Assembly: GCA_003531115.1 (NCBI GenBank)
Contig: DQHT01000110.1
Coordinates: 7,285 to 53,431, forward strand
Source of the DNA: Bacteroidota bacterium
GTDB taxonomy: Bacteria; Bacteroidota; Bacteroidia; UBA8524
Direction of reading: 5' to 3'
Length of the DNA: 46,147 nt
Shown here: positions 40,437 through 46,147 of the stretch, piece after piece
Numbering within the stretch: position 1 is the first letter of the stretch
Layout of the letters: every line of letters starts with the position of its first letter
Made by a program: the position numbers and the translations under genes
Notes under the pieces: model-generated
What the model saw: the letters and a program-made list of their open reading frames with translations, nothing else
What the model was told of the DNA's origin: nothing
Databases searched by the model: none

Positions 40437-42251
40437 TTGAAATCACTCGCCGCAATCAATAAGTACTTCTGGAAGTACAGATACCGCCTCTCATTAGGAA
40501 TACTCTTCGTGGTCATCTCGACCTATTACAGTGTTTTGCAGCCGAGATACGTCAAAGATGCCATCGATACCGTTGCCGGTAAGATCAGCGAAAACCCGGG
40601 CAAATTCAGCGAGTCACTGCGCGAGGAGCTTCTTCATGAAACCTTTATAATCGGCCTGCTTATTCTTGGTGCCGCCATTTTAAAGGGAATTTTTCTGTTC
40701 CTGATGCGGCAGACCATCATTGTGATGTCGCGCCATATCGAATACGACCTGAAGAATGAAATCTTTGCCCAATACCAGCGCCTGAGCATGGCCTTCTATC
40801 GCCGCAATAATACGGGAGACCTGATGAACCGTATCAGCGAAGACGTAAGCCGGGTGCGTATGTATATCGGGCCGGCTGTCATGTACACCTTATCGCTGGT
40901 GGCCACTTTTGCCTTTGTTATCTATAAAATGCTGGAAGTGAGTCCATGGCTTACCATGTGGGTATTGCTACCACTTCCGGTTTTGTCGGTTTCCATCTAC
41001 CTCGTCAATACTATCATCTATAAACGCAGCGACGAGATCCAGAACAAACTTTCAGAAATGACCACGTTCGTACAGGAGGCTTTTTCGGGGATACGTGTGT
41101 TAAAAGCCTTTGGGGTGGGCCGTGATTCATTTAATGCCTTTGAAAAGGAGAACAACGAATACAGGGAAAAAGCGCTTTCGCTGGCTAAATTCGATGCCCT
41201 CTTTTTTCCTTTGATGATGCTCCTGATCGGGTTGAGTAACCTGCTGGTCATTTATATGGGTGGCAGGGAAGTTATTGCCGGAAACCTGAGTTTTGGTGCT
41301 ATTGCCGAGTTTGTCATCTATGTGAACATGCTCACCTGGCCGGTAGCTTCTTTGGGCTGGGTAACCTCCATCGTTCAGCGTGCAGCGGCCTCCCAGGCCC
41401 GTATCAATGAGTTTTTAGCAGAAGAGCCCGAAATTGTTAACCCAAGCACAGGGCCATTCCATTTTAATAAAGCCATAGAATTCCATCATGTTGATTTTTC
41501 CTATGATTCAAGTCGCCAGTTGGCATTGCAGGATATGCACTTCACCCTTGAAAAAGGGAAGACCATAGGGGTGATCGGCACTACCGGTTCAGGAAAAAGT
41601 ACGCTGGCAGCCTTGTTTTTGCGCTTACAGGATCCTACGAAAGGGGAGATCCTCATCGACGGACAACCCATCGACGAGATCAACCTCGATGAATACCGGG
41701 AAAGGATAGGCTATGTTCCTCAGGATGTTTTCCTTTTTAGTGATTCGATAGAAGAAAATATCGGATTCGGCTTAAAATCAGGAGATAATGACCGGGAGCG
41801 TATCGAACTGGCAGCCAAGGCAGCTGCGGTTTATGATACGATCATCGATTTTCCAAAAGGTTTTGAAACCATACTCGGGGAAAGAGGGATCAGCTTGTCA
41901 GGCGGACAAAAACAACGGGTAGCCATTGCCCGGGCACTGGTCAAGGATCCGGCCTTGTTGATCCTGGATGATTGTTTATCGGCTGTTGATACGCGCACCG
42001 AAGCCCAGATCCTGAATAATTTCGGGACCTTTTTTGAGAACCGTACCGTGTTGATAATCTCCCATCGGGTATCGTCGGTTATGCAGGCCGATGAAATTCT
42101 GGTATTGGATGAAGGAAAGATCATCGAAAAAGGAAAACATGATGAACTTCTTCTCAAAGGCGGACATTATGCCGGATTGCACGAGAAACAAAGCCTTCAG
42201 GAGGAGATCGCTTTATCTCCCCTGGAAGAAAATGAGGAAGGAATTTCCTGA
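40437..42251 (+). CDS. ABC exporter, fused permease-ATPase (MsbA/multidrug type)
   Basis: Half-transporter of 604 residues that forms homodimers and exports lipids or drugs. Six membrane helices in residues about 18-320 (LSLGILFVVISTYYSVL; HETFIIGLLILGAAILKGIFL; then MYTLSLVATFAFVIY and LLPLPVLSVSIYLVN pairs, and LLIGLSNLLVIYMGG), then an ATPase domain with Walker A TTGSGKST, Q-loop YVPQDVFLFS, signature ISLSGGQKQR, Walker B LLILDDCLSAVD and H-loop ISHRVSS. The Walker B residue after Asp is Asp-Cys rather than Glu-Pro, so the general base appears as Asp: LDDCLSAVD. The start codon is TTG at 40437; no ATG or GTG precedes it in frame before a stop. Divergent from the dehydrogenase. Confidence 0.92.
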   Translation: MKSLAAINKYFWKYRYRLSLGILFVVISTYYSVLQPRYVKDAIDTVAGKISENPGKFSESLREELLHETFIIGLLILGAAILKGIFLFLMRQTIIVMSRHIEYDLKNEIFAQYQRLSMAFYRRNNTGDLMNRISEDVSRVRMYIGPAVMYTLSLVATFAFVIYKMLEVSPWLTMWVLLPLPVLSVSIYLVNTIIYKRSDEIQNKLSEMTTFVQEAFSGIRVLKAFGVGRDSFNAFEKENNEYREKALSLAKFDALFFPLMMLLIGLSNLLVIYMGGREVIAGNLSFGAIAEFVIYVNMLTWPVASLGWVTSIVQRAAASQARINEFLAEEPEIVNPSTGPFHFNKAIEFHHVDFSYDSSRQLALQDMHFTLEKGKTIGVIGTTGSGKSTLAALFLRLQDPTKGEILIDGQPIDEINLDEYRERIGYVPQDVFLFSDSIEENIGFGLKSGDNDRERIELAAKAAAVYDTIIDFPKGFETILGERGISLSGGQKQRVAIARALVKDPALLILDDCLSAVDTRTEAQILNNFGTFFENRTVLIISHRVSSVMQADEILVLDEGKIIEKGKHDELLLKGGHYAGLHEKQSLQEEIALSPLEENEEGIS

Positions 42252-42289
42252 TCCGGAAATACGTATTTGTTGGATTCAGGAAAATAATC

Positions 42290-42297
42290 TAGTTTTC
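42290..42297 (+). promoter_or_regulatory. Promoter of the PUR-domain protein gene
   Basis: TAGTTTTC (one mismatch to TAnnTTTG) with TTG at 42270-42272, 17 nt upstream, giving the TTG-N17-TAnnTTTG spacing known for Flavobacterium promoters. The ATG at 42318 is 20 nt downstream. Confidence 0.42.
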
Positions 42298-42317
42298 CGC
42301 AGGAATTACGTGAAATA

Positions 42318-42638
42318 ATGGAGGACTATAAAAACAACGACAGGGAAGAAATCTTTTCAAAAAAGATTCGTGCGGGAAAACGTACTTATTTCTTTGATGT
42401 AAAATCGACCAGAGCCAATGACTTTTACATTACCATTACCGAGAGCAAGAAGAAGCAGGACTCCGGGATGTTTGTAAAACACAAGATCTTCCTTTACAAA
42501 GAAGATTTTAACAAATTTATGGATGCCTTAAATGAAACGGTGGGTCACGTTAAAACTGAACTGATGCCGGAATACGATTTTGAGGAGTTCAGCCGCACGC
42601 ACGACCACGACGATTTTAGTCGTGATCACGAGGATTAA
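42318..42638 (+). CDS. PUR (DUF3276) family nucleic acid-binding protein
   Basis: A 106-residue protein with one PUR repeat: REEIFSKKIRAGKRTYFFDVKSTRANDFYITITESKKKQ, then KHKIFLYKEDFNKFMDALNETVGHV. This is the Bacteroidota/spirochaete relative of eukaryotic Pur-alpha, known to dimerise and bind single-stranded DNA or RNA with a GGN-rich preference. The acidic/His-rich C-terminus (EEFSRTHDHDDFSRDHED) is not part of the domain. Its own promoter and terminator make it monocistronic. Confidence 0.9.
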   Translation: MEDYKNNDREEIFSKKIRAGKRTYFFDVKSTRANDFYITITESKKKQDSGMFVKHKIFLYKEDFNKFMDALNETVGHVKTELMPEYDFEEFSRTHDHDDFSRDHED

Positions 42639-42662
42639 TCCCCTCTTCTAAAAGATACTTGG

Positions 42663-42692
42663 AACCTTTGCCAAAATGGCGAAGGTTTTTTT
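42663..42692 (+). terminator. Terminator of the PUR gene
   Basis: AACCTTTGCC (42663-42672) pairs with GGCGAAGGTT (42678-42687) with one G-U pair and an AAAAT loop, followed by a T-run. An ATG inside the hairpin (42676) is not a start of the next gene. Confidence 0.88.
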
Positions 42693-42705
42693 GTTTTTTT
42701 GCAGC

Positions 42706-43317
42706 ATGAAGATCCTTTTCAAATGGGCGGCTATTTTCGTGATTCCCGGTACGCTATTTTTTCTTTACCTGAATGAATTTACCAGCGGAAGTACGGATGA
42801 GCAGAAAGCGCTGTTTTTGGTCATCCATTACCTCAGTGCAGGGGTAGCGGTTTATTTCACCCTGACCGAGCTGAAGAAAAAAAGCATAGAGGAAGTAAGT
42901 TTTATGCGCTACATGATCACCGGAATACTCTCAACAGTGAGCCATGGATTGATTTTTGGGATCCTATCCGGGTTCTATTATAATGTAGTTAGCCCGGATG
43001 CCAAACAGAATTATGTCGAAAATATACTTACTCCGGCTATTGTAAGAGGCTTCGACAGTACCGCTAATACCAAAGAAGAATATTATGAGCACCTGATGAA
43101 AGGCAAGGATACCGCGGTTCTGCTTCCCGAGCGTTTTGCGGAATACCAAAAGGCAGCGCAGGATTCCATTGCACATATTGACGAGGTGATCAATAAGATC
43201 GCTCAAAAGAATTTTTCGTTTTCCGGGAATGTCATTTCCTGGGTAGGTTTTGCGCCGATTATTGGCATGCTCTTCTCCGTGATCGTTACCGTATTTATCA
43301 CCAAACGGGATGGGTAA
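42706..43317 (+). CDS. DUF4199 family membrane protein
   Basis: 203 residues with four hydrophobic helices: about 7-22, 34-52, 68-91 and 180-197. The large loop between helices 3 and 4 (about 95-170) is polar and helix-forming (NILTPAIVRGFDSTANTKEEYYEH). This matches the DUF4199 membrane proteins frequent in Bacteroidota, which are of unknown function and often lie beside a glycosyltransferase; here the neighbour is an acyltransferase. The ATG at 42706 is chosen because an earlier in-frame ATG (42676) is inside the terminator. Overlaps plsC by 8 bp. Confidence 0.8.
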   Translation: MKILFKWAAIFVIPGTLFFLYLNEFTSGSTDEQKALFLVIHYLSAGVAVYFTLTELKKKSIEEVSFMRYMITGILSTVSHGLIFGILSGFYYNVVSPDAKQNYVENILTPAIVRGFDSTANTKEEYYEHLMKGKDTAVLLPERFAEYQKAAQDSIAHIDEVINKIAQKNFSFSGNVISWVGFAPIIGMLFSVIVTVFITKRDG

Positions 43318-44062
43318 AACCGAAAAAGTAGCATTTTGGAAATACCTCTGGGCGATCTGGCTGGCTATTCATTTCCTGCTGTTTTTTATTCTCACGCTAC
43401 CCGTATTTTACCTTCTTCTTAGCCGAAAGGCCTGGTACCCGGTAGCTCACAGACTTCGCGGGGTATGGGGGGCTTATATTTTAGCTATGTCGGGAATTCG
43501 CTGGAAAGTGGAATTCGAGGAAAAGCTCGACCCCAATAAAACCTACATCTTCGCACCCAATCATTCTTCTTATATCGATATCCCTTCTCTGGCTGTGCTT
43601 CTTCCGGGATATTTTGTTTTTATGGCCAAATCAGAACTGAGCAAAATCCCTCTTTTCGGGATTTTTTTCGGCACCATCGATATTGCCGTCAACCGCAAAA
43701 GCGCCATACAGGCCCACAAAGCCTTTCAGGAAGCCGGTGAGCGACTAGATAAGGGAATCTCTGTTTGCCTGTTCCCTGAAGGCACCATTCCGGCCCACGC
43801 ACCTGTTTTAGGTCGTTTTAAAGACGGTCCGTTTCGTCTGGCTATTGAAAAAGGAGTGGAGATCGTTCCCATCACCTTACCCGACAATCACCTGCGTTTA
43901 CCCGACAAAGGAAGCTTCTATGCCACCCCGGGAAAAATGAGGATGTACGTTCATCGCCCCATTTCGGCTGCCGGTCTAAAGGTAGAAGATGCCGACGCTC
44001 TCAAGCAGGAAGTTTATCGTATTATTGAAACAAAATTAGCCTCTTATGCGCATCAACGATGA
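43310..44062 (+). CDS. plsC: 1-acyl-sn-glycerol-3-phosphate acyltransferase
   Basis: Membrane-associated acyltransferase that makes phosphatidic acid, the precursor of all phospholipids. N-terminal hydrophobic helix (about 17-40), catalytic motif APNHSSYIDIPSL (HX4D), KSELSKIPLFG, and CLFPEGTIPAHAP (the glycerol-phosphate-binding EGT motif), then ITLPDNHLRLPDKGSF; 250 residues is typical. Start GTG/ATG at 43310 overlaps the DUF4199 gene by 8 bp, and its end overlaps gatC by 17 bp, so the three are one translation-coupled unit. Confidence 0.94.
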   Translation: MGKTEKVAFWKYLWAIWLAIHFLLFFILTLPVFYLLLSRKAWYPVAHRLRGVWGAYILAMSGIRWKVEFEEKLDPNKTYIFAPNHSSYIDIPSLAVLLPGYFVFMAKSELSKIPLFGIFFGTIDIAVNRKSAIQAHKAFQEAGERLDKGISVCLFPEGTIPAHAPVLGRFKDGPFRLAIEKGVEIVPITLPDNHLRLPDKGSFYATPGKMRMYVHRPISAAGLKVEDADALKQEVYRIIETKLASYAHQR

Positions 44063-44336
44063 AACCATAGATCGCCTGGCCCATCTGGCCCGGCTTGAAT
44101 TTGTGGATCAGGAAAAAACAAAGATCCGGGAAGACCTTGAAAAAGTACTTGGTTTTTGCGAACAGCTGAATGCCCTGGATACCGAGGGGGTTGAGCCGCT
44201 GATCTTTATGAGCGAAGAGCATAATGTACTTCGTGAAGATGAAATAAAACAGGATATCACGCACGAACAGGCCCTGCAAAACGCACCTAAAAAAGATTCA
44301 GATTATTTCCGCGTTCCTAAAGTGATTACTAAATAG
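44046..44336 (+). CDS. gatC: Asp-tRNA(Asn)/Glu-tRNA(Gln) amidotransferase subunit C
   Basis: Small subunit that wraps around GatA-GatB in the amidotransferase making Gln-tRNA and Asn-tRNA. The sequence MRINDETIDRLAHLARLEFVDQEKTKIREDLEKVLGFCEQLNALDTEGVEPL follows the family throughout (shown here in parts: IDRLAHLARLEF, DLEKVLGFCEQLNALDTEGV), and ends with the typical FRVPKVITK. gatA and gatB are not in the window. It overlaps plsC by 17 bp. Confidence 0.94.
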   Translation: MRINDETIDRLAHLARLEFVDQEKTKIREDLEKVLGFCEQLNALDTEGVEPLIFMSEEHNVLREDEIKQDITHEQALQNAPKKDSDYFRVPKVITK

Positions 44337-44342
44337 GCGGGC

Positions 44343-45020
44343 ATGTCGACGCTGATCGAACTTAAAGACATCACCAAAATCTATAAGATCGGGGATATAA
44401 CCCTCGCGGCTCTGAACGGGGTGAGTTTGAAGATCAACAAGGGGGAATATGTGGCATTAATGGGCCCTTCCGGCTCCGGAAAATCCACCCTGATGAATAT
44501 ACTAGGCTGCCTGGATACCCCCAGCAGTGGCTCCTATTTATTAAACGGAAAATATGTTTCGGAACGTTCGGAACGCGAACTTGCCGCGATCAGAAATAAA
44601 GAGATCGGATTTGTTTTCCAGAGTTTTAACCTCCTCCCACGCCAAACTGCCCTGGAAAACGTGCAATTGCCTTTGGTTTATGCCGGAATTAAAAAAGATG
44701 ACCGGATAACACGGGCGGAAGAAGTAATGATGCAGGTTGGATTGAGCGACAGGCAAACCCATAAACCCAATGAACTCAGCGGCGGACAAAGACAAAGGGT
44801 AGCTGTTGCCCGTGCCCTGGTCAATCATCCTTCCATTATCCTGGCCGATGAACCAACAGGTAACCTGGATTCAAAAACCTCCACGGAAATTATGGAGCTC
44901 TTCGAGGCCATCCACCAGGCCGGAAACACCATCATTCTGGTCACCCACGAGGAAGATATTGCACAAAGAGCAAGAAGAATTGTTCGGATGCGCGACGGAG
45001 TGATCGAATCCGACACCTGA
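44343..45020 (+). CDS. ABC transporter ATP-binding protein (LolD/MacB-type)
   Basis: Cytoplasmic ATPase of a MacB/LolCDE-type transporter that pulls lipoproteins or toxins out of the inner membrane. 225 residues. Walker [11 protein letters not shown]-loop [18 protein letters not shown] (typical for LolD/MacB), signature [16 protein letters not shown], Walker [17 protein letters not shown]-loop [21 protein letters not shown]. No permease gene lies next to it; the nearest partner must be outside the window. Starts 6 nt after gatC. Assignment to LolD versus another MacB-like system is not decidable. Confidence 0.9.
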   Translation: MSTLIELKDITKIYKIGDITLAALNGVSLKINKGEYVALMGPSGSGKSTLMNILGCLDTPSSGSYLLNGKYVSERSERELAAIRNKEIGFVFQSFNLLPRQTALENVQLPLVYAGIKKDDRITRAEEVMMQVGLSDRQTHKPNELSGGQRQRVAVARALVNHPSIILADEPTGNLDSKTSTEIMELFEAIHQAGNTIILVTHEEDIAQRARRIVRMRDGVIESDT

Positions 45021-45040
45021 TGCTTTCAATTTTGCAAGTT

Positions 45041-45064
45041 CCCTTTTCATTATGATAGGGTTTT
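45041..45064 (+). terminator. Weak terminator after the LolD-like gene
   Basis: CCCTTTTCAT and TATGATAGGG form a short imperfect hairpin with TTTT after it. Low stability; tentative. Confidence 0.35.
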
Positions 45065-45201
45065 CGCCTCATTTCTTTTTGGCACGGCATTTATTTTTCA
45101 AGGTAAATAACTAACTATCAGCATTTTGAACTTTTAAGTGCACCGGTGCTCCTTCATGGCAAGGCTTTGGAAACCTATTGGTCAAACAAAATACTAAAGC
45201 C

Positions 45202-45975
45202 ATGAAAAATATAATCCTTTTTAGCTCACTCTGCCTTCTTGGTCTTGGTACCATGATGAGCTCCTGTCAGGAGAATCCCGACGCAAATGGTGAATCTCAA
45301 CTCCGCGTAAGCATGACAGATGCTCCCGGACCTTATGATGAGGTAAACGTTGATATTCAGGGTCTTGAAGTGCATTCTGATGTAAACGGCTGGAATACCA
45401 TTCCATTAGCCAACCCTGGCGTGTATGATCTGTTGGAATTGGCGAATGGTATCGACACCCTTTTAGGTTCGGTAACCCTTCCATCCGGTAACATTTCTCA
45501 GCTACGCCTGATCCTGGGCCCAAACAATACCGTAGTGGTAGGAGGTACAGCTTATGACCTGAAAACGCCAAGTGGACAACAAAGCGGCCTAAAAGTTCAG
45601 ATCCACATGAATCTTCAACCCGGTATTACGTATGATGTAACCCTCGACTTTGATGCATCACGGAGTATTGTAATGACCGGCAAGGGTGAATATATCCTGA
45701 AACCTGTTATTCGTGCCATCACAGATGCGACCTCCGGAGGTATTGAAGGAAATCTTGATCCCGATATGGTAGCCGTAGTTCAGGCCATCAGCTCAACGGG
45801 TGATACTACAGGTACGTTCTCAGATAGTCTGGGTGCCTTTAAGATACTCGGATTGACCACCGGAACCTACCAGGTTGATGTGATCCCATCTGCACCGTAC
45901 AGCGACACCACTTTCACAGGTATTGCGGTTACCAATGGACAAATCACTTCGATGGGTAATCTGACGATACAGTAA
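45202..45975 (+). CDS. DUF4382 lipoprotein with carboxypeptidase-regulatory-like tail
   Basis: 257-residue envelope lipoprotein. Signal MKNIILFSSLCLLGLGTMMSSC, lipobox MSSC with Cys22. Residues about 28-180 are DUF4382: LRVSMTDAPGPYDEVNVDI, then IQGLEVHSD, ISQLRLILGPNNTVVV, and VQIHMNLQPGITYDVTLDFDAS. Residues about 183-257 are a small beta-sandwich (GGIEGNLDPDMVAVVQAISSTG, LGLTTGTYQVDVIPS) of carboxypeptidase-regulatory-like type. Function unknown. The ATG at 45202 is chosen over an in-frame start at 45178 because it begins the lipoprotein signal. A 181-bp spacer before it holds no exact -7 box that I can defend. Confidence 0.88.
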   Translation: MKNIILFSSLCLLGLGTMMSSCQENPDANGESQLRVSMTDAPGPYDEVNVDIQGLEVHSDVNGWNTIPLANPGVYDLLELANGIDTLLGSVTLPSGNISQLRLILGPNNTVVVGGTAYDLKTPSGQQSGLKVQIHMNLQPGITYDVTLDFDASRSIVMTGKGEYILKPVIRAITDATSGGIEGNLDPDMVAVVQAISSTGDTTGTFSDSLGAFKILGLTTGTYQVDVIPSAPYSDTTFTGIAVTNGQITSMGNLTIQ

Positions 45976-45997
45976 GAAACTTCTTTTAGCGTGTGGG

Positions 45998-46036
45998 GAA
46001 AGGCAGTCTTCCAAATTTGGGAGCTGCCTTTTTTTC
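45998..46036 (+). terminator. Terminator of the DUF4382 gene
   Basis: AAAGGCAG and CTTCCAAA pair with TTTGGGAG and CTGCCTTT (one bulged T, one G-U), followed by a T-run. Its T-run also occupies the -33 zone of the next gene's promoter. Confidence 0.82.
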
Positions 46037-46048
46037 ATTTCTACGATG

Positions 46049-46056
46049 TATTTTTG
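46049..46056 (+). promoter_or_regulatory. -7 promoter box of the cobalamin adenosyltransferase gene
   Basis: TATTTTTG, exact TAnnTTTG, 6 nt (AGCCGC) before ATG 46063. Same box-to-start distance as the CBS synthase. Confidence 0.45.
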
Positions 46057-46062
46057 AGCCGC

Positions 46063-46147
46063 ATGAAAATTTACACCAAAACAGGCGATAAGGGAGAAAC
46101 TTCGCTGATAGGAGGAGTAAGGGTAGCCAAATACCATCCACGAATAG
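46063..46147 (+). CDS. PduO-type cob(I)alamin adenosyltransferase, 3' end missing
   Basis: The window holds the first 28 codons. They read [18 protein letters not shown] followed by [10 protein letters not shown], matching the start of PduO/MMAB-type ATP:cob(I)alamin adenosyltransferases ([17 protein letters not shown], the ATP-binding loop). The enzyme makes adenosylcobalamin, the cofactor of methylmalonyl-CoA mutase and other enzymes. The remaining ~160 residues are beyond the window. The DUF4382 gene and its terminator lie upstream, so it has its own promoter. Confidence 0.88.
   Translation, partial: MKIYTKTGDKGETSLIGGVRVAKYHPRI

Noticed and set aside
42676..42705. Upstream ATG as start of the DUF4199 gene
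   Set aside because: It lies inside the PUR gene terminator hairpin; the ATG at 42706 starts the usual hydrophobic N-terminus.
1..46147. Defence system, prophage or integrated element
   Set aside because: No restriction, toxin-antitoxin, CRISPR, recombinase or phage-structural genes were found; gene content is housekeeping plus surface functions.

Overview
The window looks like a chromosomal segment of a free-living, probably marine or aquatic, member of the Bacteroidota (Flavobacteriales or a neighbouring order). The evidence is the presence of both kinds of type IX secretion (T9SS) C-terminal signal (gliding-associated type B on the giant protein, type A 'YPNPS' on the metalloprotease), PUR/DUF3276, DUF4199 and DUF4382 proteins, a TPR-type sensor kinase, and -7 promoter boxes of the Bacteroidota form TAnnTTTG with few Shine-Dalgarno sites. 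No tRNA, rRNA, CRISPR array, transposase, integrase or phage gene was seen. Most genes are housekeeping, and no gap between genes exceeds 300 bases.

Left part (1-7959): the 3' part of a cysteine desulfurase, a TPR sensor histidine kinase, then a convergent three-gene unit (small membrane protein, methionine aminopeptidase, NFACT/RqcH-type ribosome quality control protein), a small HTH/coiled-coil protein with its own terminator, and a CBS-domain cysteine/cystathionine synthase followed by a BtuF-like metal-receptor protein without a signal peptide.

Surface block (7996-24821): a 3130-residue secreted adhesin-like protein built of roughly 33 PKD-like modules and ending in a T9SS type B signal; a one-chain fusion of an O-antigen-ligase-type membrane protein with a family 2 glycosyltransferase, co-transcribed behind a LysM/DPBB exoprotein; an NfeD-type membrane protease; and a sugar epimerase - glycosyltransferase - small secreted protein operon. 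Next come an M43 metalloprotease with a T9SS type A signal, a cysteine-less thioredoxin-fold protein, a YugP-type zinc peptidase and a tiny membrane protein (all minus strand), and a prolyl-oligopeptidase lipoprotein divergent from them.

Right part (31697-46147): a stretch rich in unusual short repeats (7- and 8-bp tandem arrays, some as inverted pairs, two inside a coding sequence, plus two CCCTGAGC/GTCGAAGGG-type repeats) that surround an outer-membrane barrel gene, rarA, a rhomboid-TPR fusion and a small lipoprotein. Then a minus-strand set: ABC-F ATPase, GreA-like factor, kdsB and, as a separate unit, leucine-type dehydrogenase. Finally a plus-strand series: MsbA-like exporter, PUR protein, DUF4199 protein, PlsC, GatC, LolD-like ATPase, DUF4382 lipoprotein and the first 28 codons of a PduO-type cobalamin adenosyltransferase.

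Most worth following up: the modular giant protein and its dimer-level internal duplication, the ligase-glycosyltransferase fusion encoded close to it, the family of heptamer/octamer arrays including the pair embedded in the ABC-F gene, and a recurring promoter layout in which the -7 box lies only 4-6 nt before the start codon. I found no clear defence or mobile system here.
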